Assembly: GCF_900188415.1 (NCBI RefSeq)
Contig: NZ_FZNV01000003.1
Location: 186,001-250,000, forward strand
Source of the DNA: Maribacter sedimenticola
GTDB lineage: Bacteria; Bacteroidota; Bacteroidia; Flavobacteriales; Flavobacteriaceae
DNA length: 64,000 bases
Reading direction: 5' to 3'
Shown here: piece by piece, positions 57,107 through 64,000 of the stretch
Numbering within the stretch: the first letter of the stretch is position 1
Layout: the number at the start of each line of letters is the position of its first letter
Position numbers and translations under genes: made by a program
Notes under the pieces: generated by a model
The model's database searches: none
What the model was told of the DNA's origin: nothing
What the model saw: the letters and a program-made list of their open reading frames with translations, nothing else

Positions 57107-59281
57107 TTACTTACCAGGAACATACGTGCGTTTTGCATTTTTTAGAACATCATTACGATAATAAAGTACTTCTTTCCAATTTACATTCCTGTAACTATCA
57201 ATCTGATCGTTAAAATGTGGCGAACCGGGATTACCACTTTGTCCGCCTGCCAGAATACTTTTAGCCTTAACCGTATCCCCAAATTCAACAACTGCGGCAA
57301 AACTGTTGCCCCTTGTACCATATAATTTTTTAGCACCATCCGTTGTATACCGAGCGCCATAAGCGGCCAATGCCCCCCACCTACCGGATGCAAAGCCTAT
57401 AGGAATGCTTGGTTGTGCATCATCAAAATGTTGTACGATATCTCCTGTAGTTCGCTGATATCTATTTACCGCTCCCCACGGCATTTTCCACGTACCAAAA
57501 TCCGCCGTTAGTTCATCAATCACCTCTTCAAATATCTTTAATGCTTCTTCTGTATGTGTGCCAAAATAAATCATACGTTCCATGTCACTCAACCCTTCCG
57601 GATGCGCTGCCCTACTGCCCATTGCCGTTCCATAAAAGTGGGCCAAGGTAATAGCTACTTGATCTTCTCCAGTAGTGTAATCCCAATCTTCTAAAATTTT
57701 TATTGGTTCCCTTAATTTTGGGTTTTTATCGTCATGCGAATTATAAGCCTTTACCAATCCAGGAATGAGCGCCTTAAAGGCTGGTAAAAATGGATCATGT
57801 GCCAATTGAATTAAACTATCTATGGTATATCCTTTACGATCTTTCAATAAGTCAATAGCATGTACTCCCCTAAAATTCTCTTGATCCCTGGACATATAAT
57901 AGGGGTAATCTTCTTTGCTAGGACTAAATTCCAACGCTGCAGTATACGGAGTGGAATTACAATTCTGGATCCAACCATTTTCAGGATTTTTTATTAGAAT
58001 ATTTTCATCTACCGTATGCAATCCTTGCCAATCTGTCTTAGGGTCACTACCATCTACAGGTTGGGAATAGTTGAACTGAACGTCTCTTTTTGGAACAAAA
58101 TTTCCATGAAAATATGCAATGTTGCCTTCCGCATCTGCATAAACCGTATTGTTGCTTGAGTTGGTTCGGATATCCATCATGGTCCTAAAACCCTTGTATC
58201 CACTTTGTTTTGTACGGATAAACGATTGTTCCAAAGCTTTTACAGGTTCCCACATCATGGCAGATGCCGTCCATTGCCCATCGGCAACATGGGTTATGGG
58301 TCCGTGGTGCGTTCTGTATGCAGGAAATTTTTTCTCTTTCAATACTTCTCCATCCAAATACTTCAAAAGTATTTCAGACGATGCTACAGGACGTAATTCT
58401 TCTCCGTATTGATACATCAATTCGTCATCGTTTTTTATAATCGTTTCCTTGAATTCATCCATAACATCAGTATAGGTTGATGTATGCATCCATCCGGTTT
58501 TTTCGTTAAATCCTTGGTAAACGAAAAACTGGCCCCAAGTTACTGCACCATAGGCGTTTAATCCCTCTTCAGAAACTACATGAACTTCTCCCCTAAAATA
58601 AAACGAGGTATGCGGATTGATCAATAATAAAGGATTACCGGACCGTGTCAGCTTACCCGAAATTGCAATTCCGTTAGAACCTTGAGGCTCCTCCACTTCC
58701 TTCTCTTTATTTAATTGCAACATTTCCATCTTGGGCAGCTCCATATCACTCTCATAAAAAGCGGCGATCTTCCTAGTAGAAATGCGCTCAATATCCCCAC
58801 CAATAGAGCCTTCACTAAAATACATGGGCATCCATGGTTCAAAATGCGTCAGCAATTTCGGTTTTACTTCTGGGTGCGTATAGAGATAGTAATTTATTCC
58901 GTCTGCAAAAGCATCACATAATTCTTTTAACCAAGTAGGACTCTTTTCATAATTCGCTTTAGCTTCTTCTTCGGTCATAAAGAGTTTTGCGCGCAAATCG
59001 CTGTACAAGGCTTCTTCGCCATCTACTTCTGCCAATCTACCCGTTGCCCATATGTAGTTTTGCTCTACACGGTTAAAATCATCCTCGCACTGTGCATACA
59101 ACAATCCAAAAACGGCATCTGCATCTGTCTTACCATAAATATGTGGCACACCATAACCATCCCTTATAATCTCAACATTTGCCGCTTGTGCCTCCCACTT
59201 ATCCACTTTGGGGTTACCGGCTTTCTCCGTATTACAAGATAAAAATAGGATGAAGACCAACACATAAACTATTTTATTCAT
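57107..59281 (-). CDS. Penicillin-acylase-family (Ntn hydrolase) lipoprotein
   Basis: A 724-residue precursor of the penicillin G acylase / acylhomoserine lactone acylase family, with a lipobox (VFILFLSC). The alpha-chain region (GVPHIYGKTDADAVFGLLYAQCEDDF) is followed by the autoprocessing site PQGSNGIAISG, where Ser202 would become the N-terminal nucleophile of the beta chain. Later motifs such as YADAEGNIAYFHGNFVPKR and NNTVYAD fit the family. Substrates range from beta-lactams to N-acyl homoserine lactones and acyl-peptides; none can be chosen here. The ATG at 59279-59281 is preferred to the GTG two codons earlier. It lies 46 bp downstream of the TPM-domain gene. Confidence 0.9.
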   Translation of the reverse strand: MNKIVYVLVFILFLSCNTEKAGNPKVDKWEAQAANVEIIRDGYGVPHIYGKTDADAVFGLLYAQCEDDFNRVEQNYIWATGRLAEVDGEEALYSDLRAKLFMTEEEAKANYEKSPTWLKELCDAFADGINYYLYTHPEVKPKLLTHFEPWMPMYFSEGSIGGDIERISTRKIAAFYESDMELPKMEMLQLNKEKEVEEPQGSNGIAISGKLTRSGNPLLLINPHTSFYFRGEVHVVSEEGLNAYGAVTWGQFFVYQGFNEKTGWMHTSTYTDVMDEFKETIIKNDDELMYQYGEELRPVASSEILLKYLDGEVLKEKKFPAYRTHHGPITHVADGQWTASAMMWEPVKALEQSFIRTKQSGYKGFRTMMDIRTNSSNNTVYADAEGNIAYFHGNFVPKRDVQFNYSQPVDGSDPKTDWQGLHTVDENILIKNPENGWIQNCNSTPYTAALEFSPSKEDYPYYMSRDQENFRGVHAIDLLKDRKGYTIDSLIQLAHDPFLPAFKALIPGLVKAYNSHDDKNPKLREPIKILEDWDYTTGEDQVAITLAHFYGTAMGSRAAHPEGLSDMERMIYFGTHTEEALKIFEEVIDELTADFGTWKMPWGAVNRYQRTTGDIVQHFDDAQPSIPIGFASGRWGALAAYGARYTTDGAKKLYGTRGNSFAAVVEFGDTVKAKSILAGGQSGNPGSPHFNDQIDSYRNVNWKEVLYYRNDVLKNAKRTYVPGK

Positions 59282-59327
59282 AACCACTATACTTTTATAT
59301 CATTAAGGCTTATAAATGTACTTTATT

Positions 59328-60374
59328 TTACCAGCTGCCACTTGCACCACCACCGCCAGAACTGCCGCCCCCGCCAGAAAATGAACTAGAACTACCACCA
59401 GAAGAACGACTGCCCGAACCAAATGAATGGCTTCCTGATGAGGAGAATGTTTTTCTATAATAAGTCTTGTCATTTTTTAACCATGAAATACTTAGTTTGT
59501 CCTTGCCCGTTATTTTTAGTTTTATAAATGCAATGATAGCCGCTATACCAAAAAAGGGTAACAACAGCCATAATAAAAGCTTTGGTTCATCAAAAATTTG
59601 CATGACCATATCTTGGTCAGACGTATAAATACTATATGCAATGAACAAAGGAATTACCATGAACACCATACCAAACAAAGTTGATATAGAGCCTCCTAAT
59701 AACATAAAAATACCGGGCAGTACACCTAACTTACCAATGAACACCCCTCTAAACACCTCTATTACGTTTTGATAACTCCTAAAGAAGAAAAAACCACCTA
59801 CACCCATGAATATGGAAAGAAAAACACCAAGGAAGATGTTCATGTAAAGTTTTTCCTTGTCATGTTCATCAGCTATTTCTTGTTTAAATTCTTCTAATGC
59901 TTCGGGGTCATTAAGAAATTCAATAAGCTGATTCGTCGCATGATCAATACCATTAAAATATGCCTCTTCCTTAAAATTAGGAATCATGGTATTTCTTATG
60001 ATTCTTGAGGCAACGGCATCGGTAATATAAGGCTCTAACCCATAACCTACCTCTATTCTTACTTCTCGGTCCAATTCTGAAAATAGAATCAGTAGTCCGT
60101 TATCTTTTCCTTCTTGACCAATTCCGTTTTGGTTGAACAGCCCATTGGCATAAGTCTCAATGGTTTCATAACCTAGTTGCTCTATAGTTACAATGACCAA
60201 TTGATTGGTAGTAGCGGTTTCAAAATCTACCAAACGCTGATTTAAATCCATTTCTTGCTCTGGCGTAAAAATGTAGGCACTATCGGTTACAAAATCACGC
60301 AGCTCATAATAGTGTTCTTGAGCATTGGCACACAAACCAATTAGAAGAAAAAAGAAGATCGTTTTTTTAAACAT
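59328..60374 (-). CDS. TPM-domain membrane protein with Gly/Ser-rich tail
   Basis: A 348-residue protein: signal peptide (LLIGLCANAQ), TPM domain (about 25-165; YELRDFVTDSAYIFTPEQE, NGLLILFSELDREVRIEVGYGLE), then three or four hydrophobic segments (about 175-275), and a C-terminal tail rich in Ser and Gly (ending GGGASGSW). TPM domains occur in the photosystem II repair phosphatase TLP18.3 and in YgcG-type proteins; phosphatase activity in this branch is unproven. A minus-strand TATATTTG (60402-60395) fits a -7 box 21 bp upstream of the ATG. Confidence 0.88.
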   Translation of the reverse strand: MFKKTIFFFLLIGLCANAQEHYYELRDFVTDSAYIFTPEQEMDLNQRLVDFETATTNQLVIVTIEQLGYETIETYANGLFNQNGIGQEGKDNGLLILFSELDREVRIEVGYGLEPYITDAVASRIIRNTMIPNFKEEAYFNGIDHATNQLIEFLNDPEALEEFKQEIADEHDKEKLYMNIFLGVFLSIFMGVGGFFFFRSYQNVIEVFRGVFIGKLGVLPGIFMLLGGSISTLFGMVFMVIPLFIAYSIYTSDQDMVMQIFDEPKLLLWLLLPFFGIAAIIAFIKLKITGKDKLSISWLKNDKTYYRKTFSSSGSHSFGSGSRSSGGSSSSFSGGGGSSGGGGASGSW

Positions 60375-60534
60375 TGAGCGGTAGTCTAGTTACTCAAATA
60401 TAAAAACCTTTATCGATACCTTACAGCAATATCAAAATCTATTCTAGATTCGGTTAAACTTTAGAATTGAAGTAACTTGCGATTCATTACCGGTAGGTCT
60501 TGACCGGACATTAAAAACCAAACAAATTACCCCA

Positions 60535-62274
60535 ATGGCAGAGAAAAAAGTAAGTATACTAACCGCATTTAAAACTATTATTTGGCCCAGAAGAAAACTT
60601 GTGTTATTGGGTTTATTATTGATCGTTATCAGTAAAGCGGCCAGTTTTGTGGCTCCGGTATCCTTGCGTTATTTTCTGGATGATATTGTTCCCAATAAAG
60701 ATTATGATCTGTTAAAAGTTTTGGTGGCCGTGGTTATCCTATCCTTTTTGGTTCAGGCGGTCATGTCCTTTTTATTGACCAAAGTTCTTAGTATACAGGC
60801 CCAATATATGATTTCCGAACTACGAGCACAGGTTCAAAAACAAGTTCTTTCCTTACCCATACGTTTTTTTGACAATACAAAATCAGGTGCGTTAGTATCC
60901 AGGATAATGAGCGATGTGGAAGGTGTACGTAATTTGATCGGTACCGGACTCGTACAATTGGTAGGAGGTACCATTACGGCGGTGGTTTCACTCATTTTAT
61001 TATTGAGAATTAGCCCAACCATGACCTTGCTTACCTTTATACCTCTTATTCTTTTTGCCCTTATAGCGCTAAAAGCATTTAAAATTATACGACCTGTTTT
61101 TAGGGAACGTGGAAAAATTAATGCGGAAGTAAAGGGTAGGTTGACCGAAACCCTTGGAGGTATACGTGTCATTAAAGGTTTTAATGCTGAAGAACAAGAG
61201 AGTAAGGTTTTTGAGGAAGGTGTTGACCGTTTGTATCAAAATGTGAAGAAAAGTTTGACCGCGACCGCAATTATGACCAGTTCATCCACATTTTTACTAG
61301 GCCTTGCTACTACGGGCATAATGATGGGGTTTGGAGGGTATAAGATGATGCAAGGAGAATTGACCACCGGCGAGTATTTTGAATTTACATTTTTACTTGC
61401 GCTCATGGTGGCCCCTATTGTTCAAATGAGCAATATTGGGAGTCAATTGACCGAAGCCTTGGCCGGATTGGACCGTACCGAAGAATTGATGAACAAAGTA
61501 TCTGAATCTGATGAAAAGAACCGTACGATCAACCTGAGCAATATAAAAGGAGACATGGTTTTCAATGATGTGTCCTTTGCATACGAGGAGGACAAGGAGG
61601 TTTTGCACAACATAAGTTTTGAAGCGAAATCTGGTGACGTCATTGCCTTGGTGGGTAGTTCAGGGTCAGGAAAATCTACTATTGCTGGCTTGGCCGCAAG
61701 TTTTTTAAATCCAGACTCAGGAGAGATTACCATTGATGGGGTCGATATGGCCAAAGTGGACCTGACAAGTTTTAGAAAATACTTGGGAGTGGTTCTGCAG
61801 GATGATTTTTTATTTGAAGGAAGTATTAAGGAAAACATTCTTTTTCCAAGACCCGATGCTTCTGAGCAAGAATTACAGGATGCAATCAAAGCGGCTTATG
61901 TTAATGAATTTACAGATCGCTTTGAGGATGGTTTGGATACCGTAATAGGAGAGCGTGGTGTAAAGCTATCTGGTGGGCAACGGCAACGCATAGCCATTGC
62001 AAGGGCCGTACTGGCCAACCCAAGAATCTTGATTTTGGACGAGGCAACCTCAAATCTGGATACCGAAAGTGAATCATTAATACAAAAAAGTTTGGCCGAA
62101 CTTACCAAGGGAAGAACAACCTTTGTCATAGCCCACCGCTTGAGCACCATTAGAAAGGCCAATCAAATTTTGGTCATTGAAAACGGACGTATTGCAGAAC
62201 AGGGCACCCATGAAGAACTGATTGCCAAAGAAGGCAGATACCATAACTTGTTCACCTATCAGGCAAGGATATAA
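60535..62274 (+). CDS. ABC-type exporter (fused membrane and ATPase domains)
   Basis: A 579-residue half-transporter of the multidrug/lipid exporter class. Six membrane helices (about 20-300) precede the nucleotide-binding domain: Walker A GSSGSGKST (about 374-382), Q-loop LQDDFLFEG, signature LSGGQRQR (about 478), Walker B ILILDEATS (about 499) and H-loop IAHRLST (about 533). All ATPase motifs are intact, so it likely functions as a homodimer. MsbA-like lipid flipping or drug export are possible; substrate unknown. It is divergent from the TPM gene, 160 bp apart. Confidence 0.93.
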   Translation: MAEKKVSILTAFKTIIWPRRKLVLLGLLLIVISKAASFVAPVSLRYFLDDIVPNKDYDLLKVLVAVVILSFLVQAVMSFLLTKVLSIQAQYMISELRAQVQKQVLSLPIRFFDNTKSGALVSRIMSDVEGVRNLIGTGLVQLVGGTITAVVSLILLLRISPTMTLLTFIPLILFALIALKAFKIIRPVFRERGKINAEVKGRLTETLGGIRVIKGFNAEEQESKVFEEGVDRLYQNVKKSLTATAIMTSSSTFLLGLATTGIMMGFGGYKMMQGELTTGEYFEFTFLLALMVAPIVQMSNIGSQLTEALAGLDRTEELMNKVSESDEKNRTINLSNIKGDMVFNDVSFAYEEDKEVLHNISFEAKSGDVIALVGSSGSGKSTIAGLAASFLNPDSGEITIDGVDMAKVDLTSFRKYLGVVLQDDFLFEGSIKENILFPRPDASEQELQDAIKAAYVNEFTDRFEDGLDTVIGERGVKLSGGQRQRIAIARAVLANPRILILDEATSNLDTESESLIQKSLAELTKGRTTFVIAHRLSTIRKANQILVIENGRIAEQGTHEELIAKEGRYHNLFTYQARI

Positions 62275-62276
62275 GA

Positions 62277-62317
62277 TTGTTGTTGTTGGTTGTTGGTTGT
62301 TGGTTGTTGGTTGTTGG
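62277..62317. repeat. Heptanucleotide tandem repeat (TTGTTGG)
   Basis: Five perfect copies of TTGTTGG (62283-62317) are preceded by a degenerate TTGTTG stretch. It begins 2 bp after the ABC exporter stop codon and lies outside any gene. Such arrays can change copy number by slippage. Confidence 0.9.
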
Positions 62318-62331
62318 AAAATAAAAATATG

Positions 62332-62408
62332 TCAATTCGAGTGAATTGTCCAAGTATAAAAAATTTGTATCGAGAACACTCATTTATATCTCAGATATTC
62401 TCGATACA
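62332..62408. repeat. REP-like inverted-repeat element
   Basis: A perfect 11-bp inverted repeat, TGTATCGAGAA (62366-62376) and TTCTCGATACA (62398-62408), with a 21-bp loop, is preceded by a smaller dyad CAATTC-GAGT-GAATTG (62332-62347). The TCGAG/ATCGAGAA words resemble dispersed intergenic repeats I recall from flavobacterial genomes, which carry GTCATTTCGAG...TCTCGATAC-like arms. It may also fold in RNA downstream of the exporter gene. Confidence 0.55.
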
Positions 62409-62499
62409 CTTTTATATGTATGCTTTACTTTAAACTACAATCACGCGAAATGACTATAGTTCTGAAAAACCATTGTATTGTTTAGCTGATAAGAAACAG

Positions 62500-62832
62500 T
62501 TATACATCCTCTGGAGCTAGCTCTACTTTGAGTCCGTCCATTACTTCAGAAATATGCAATTGACAACCTAAACGCGAATTTTCCTTAACATTAAAAGCTT
62601 CGGACAACATAGCTTCTTCGTCATCGCTCATTTCCGGCAATTCGTGGTCAGATTCCACATAACACTGGCAAGACGCGCACATGGCCATACCTCCACAAAT
62701 ACCTATGGTTCCTTCTGGCGCCAGTTCATACGAACGTACCACTTCCATAAGGTTCATATTCATATCCGTAGGAGCATCTATTTCATGAGTTACTCCGTCG
62801 CGGTCTATTATTGTAATTTTTATATCGGTCAT
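62500..62832 (-). CDS. 2Fe-2S ferredoxin (adrenodoxin type)
   Basis: A 110-residue ferredoxin with the adrenodoxin/Isc-type cluster pattern: Cys46, Cys52, Cys55 and Cys90 as ligands (C-x5-C-x2-C ... C), with an additional Cys57. It is a soluble one-electron carrier for iron-sulfur assembly or oxygenase/reductase partners. The reductase-like flavoprotein encoded upstream on the same strand is its natural partner candidate. The intervening 261 bp (62833-63093) holds no gene; only a weak AGTGAA/TTCACT dyad is visible there. Confidence 0.93.
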   Translation of the reverse strand: MTDIKITIIDRDGVTHEIDAPTDMNMNLMEVVRSYELAPEGTIGICGGMAMCASCQCYVESDHELPEMSDDEEAMLSEAFNVKENSRLGCQLHISEVMDGLKVELAPEDV

Positions 62833-63093
62833 TAAAAGGATTTAGTAGTTAGGCTTTAGTGAACTAGTTTAGTTTATTCACTGAATTAGCACGTAAAATA
62901 TTCTAGAAATTTTATTTGACTTTTCAATTAACTCAACTGTTTTTCTTATAAATAATTGACGCTTCAAGTTTAAAGATTTTTTAGTAACTAAAACTCCTAA
63001 ATCTTGTGATTTTTACCACACCATTAAATCTTCCAAAATCTGATTTGTCATCTTAACCAATTCACTATTTCACCAACACACCAATTCACAACT

Positions 63094-64000
63094 TTACTCA
63101 ATCTTCTTCACCACCGCTTTAGGCGCTTCTTTTTTAGTTCCGTCAAAACCGCTTACGCCGCCTACCGTGGTATATTTCATAACGTACTTTTTATCTGGGT
63201 GAATTTTCTGGAAAGCACTTTGGCACATTAGTGTAGCCTCATGAAAACCGCAAAGAATGAGTTTTAATTTTCCAGGATATGTATTTACATCACCAATGGC
63301 ATAAATACCGGGAATATTGGTCTGATAATCAAATGTATCTACCTTAATTGCATTCTTTTCTATTTCTAGTCCCCAATCGCCAATAGGTCCCAGTTTTGGG
63401 GATAGTCCAAACAAGGGTATAAAATGATCAACCTCCAAAAACATTTCTTCCTTTGCTTCGGAAATTTTTCTGACCAGTACGGATTCTAACTTATTTTCCC
63501 CATTTAAACCTATGATTTCCGCTGGTGTAATTAAATTTAATTTTCCTTGGTTTTTTAGTTCCTGAACTTTTTCAACAGAATCCAGTGCTCCCCTAAATTC
63601 ATTTCTTCTATGTATCAAGGTTACCTCAGAGGCTATATCTGCCAAAAAAATACTCCAGTCCAGTGCAGAATCGCCACCCCCGGCAATGACCACCCTTTTA
63701 TTACGGTACACTTCAGGGTCCTTGATCATGTAAGCAACACCGTTGTCCTCATATTTGGACAGGTTATCCAACAGGGGTTTTCTAGGCTCAAAACTGCCCA
63801 ACCCACCGGCGATTGCCACAATAGGGGCATGGTGTTCCGTTCCCTTATTTGTGGTGACCACAAAAGTACCGTCGTCTAATTTCTTAATGGTTTCCGCTCT
63901 TTCACCCAATGTAAATCCGGGCTGAAAGGATTTTATCTGTTCCATTAAGTTATTTACTAAATCCCCGGCCAAGATCTCTGGAAATCCGGGAATATCATAT
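63094..64000 (-). CDS. Ferredoxin-NADP reductase-like flavoprotein (truncated by window edge)
   Basis: The C-terminal ~300 residues of a thioredoxin-reductase-like NAD(P)/FAD oxidoreductase; the frame is open to position 64000, so the N-terminal FAD motif lies outside. The visible start YDIPGFPEILAGDLV, the NAD(P)-binding GGGDSALDW motif with IHRRNEFR, and the C-terminal GIYAIGDVNTYPG FAD motif match the ferredoxin-NADP reductase type 2 (YumC-like) group. The redox-active CxxC of true thioredoxin reductase is absent: GGGDSAL is preceded by no Cys pair in the visible part. It probably feeds electrons to the adjacent 2Fe-2S ferredoxin. Confidence 0.88.
   Translation of the reverse strand, partial: YDIPGFPEILAGDLVNNLMEQIKSFQPGFTLGERAETIKKLDDGTFVVTTNKGTEHHAPIVAIAGGLGSFEPRKPLLDNLSKYEDNGVAYMIKDPEVYRNKRVVIAGGGDSALDWSIFLADIASEVTLIHRRNEFRGALDSVEKVQELKNQGKLNLITPAEIIGLNGENKLESVLVRKISEAKEEMFLEVDHFIPLFGLSPKLGPIGDWGLEIEKNAIKVDTFDYQTNIPGIYAIGDVNTYPGKLKLILCGFHEATLMCQSAFQKIHPDKKYVMKYTTVGGVSGFDGTKKEAPKAVVKKIE

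Overview
The window is chromosomal DNA from a marine-type Flavobacteriaceae (Bacteroidota), closest in gene content to Maribacter, Zobellia or Cellulophaga-like genera; this placement is inferred from gene content, not from any search. The supporting signs are a type IX secretion sorting domain with an adjacent PorP/SprF protein, a SusC/SusD pair, many SPII lipoproteins with short lipoboxes, mevalonate-pathway enzymes, AT-rich intergenic DNA, and Bacteroidota-type promoters (TTTG then TAnnTTTG).

Layout. 1-1478: 3' end of argH, convergent with a YihY/BrkB membrane protein. 1713-10299: a giant secreted BspA-repeat protein and its PorP/SprF-like partner. 10316-14867: an rRNA pseudouridine synthase, a UbiA prenyltransferase, mevalonate kinase and diphosphomevalonate decarboxylase (all minus), then TspO (plus). 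14886-23350: a minus-strand run led by a LacI-family regulator, then beta-phosphoglucomutase, a GH65 phosphorylase, a GH13 amylase, GDPD lipoprotein, BaiN-like flavoprotein and DUF1697. Divergent from it are susC and susD (23682-28437); together these form a maltose/alpha-glucan utilisation locus with a clear LacI operator in the divergent promoter region. 28852-30504: an SGLT-type sodium/solute symporter whose eighth codon is an in-frame TGA. 30899-40601: a tightly packed five-gene operon of two tandem FG-GAP/UnbV lipoproteins, a vanadium-haloperoxidase-type lipoprotein, a membrane-anchored GyrI-like protein and a propeller-like lipoprotein.

40605-48964 holds a very large metallophosphoesterase / kinase-like / beta-barrel fusion, an HD domain fused to a Pycsar-type transmembrane effector domain, a GAF-domain protein, and a stand-alone metallophosphoesterase. 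48969-52146: a membrane-bound AraC-type regulator, an acyltransferase-3 protein and AqpZ. 52248-56227: GntP transporter, RidA, a D-threonine-aldolase-fold enzyme whose metal site (His-x-Cys) looks like D-serine dehydratase, and an M19 dipeptidase; these read as a D-amino-acid dipeptide salvage operon. 56431-60374: a secreted unknown protein, a penicillin-acylase-family lipoprotein and a TPM-domain protein. 60535-64000: an ABC exporter, a heptanucleotide tandem repeat and REP-like inverted repeat, a 2Fe-2S ferredoxin, and a truncated ferredoxin-NADP reductase-like flavoprotein.

No tRNA, rRNA, CRISPR array, transposase or phage gene was seen. The most interesting items are the HD-PycTM protein, the three-part phosphoesterase/kinase-like/barrel fusion, the UnbV-haloperoxidase operon, the D-amino-acid operon, and the nonsense codon in the symporter.
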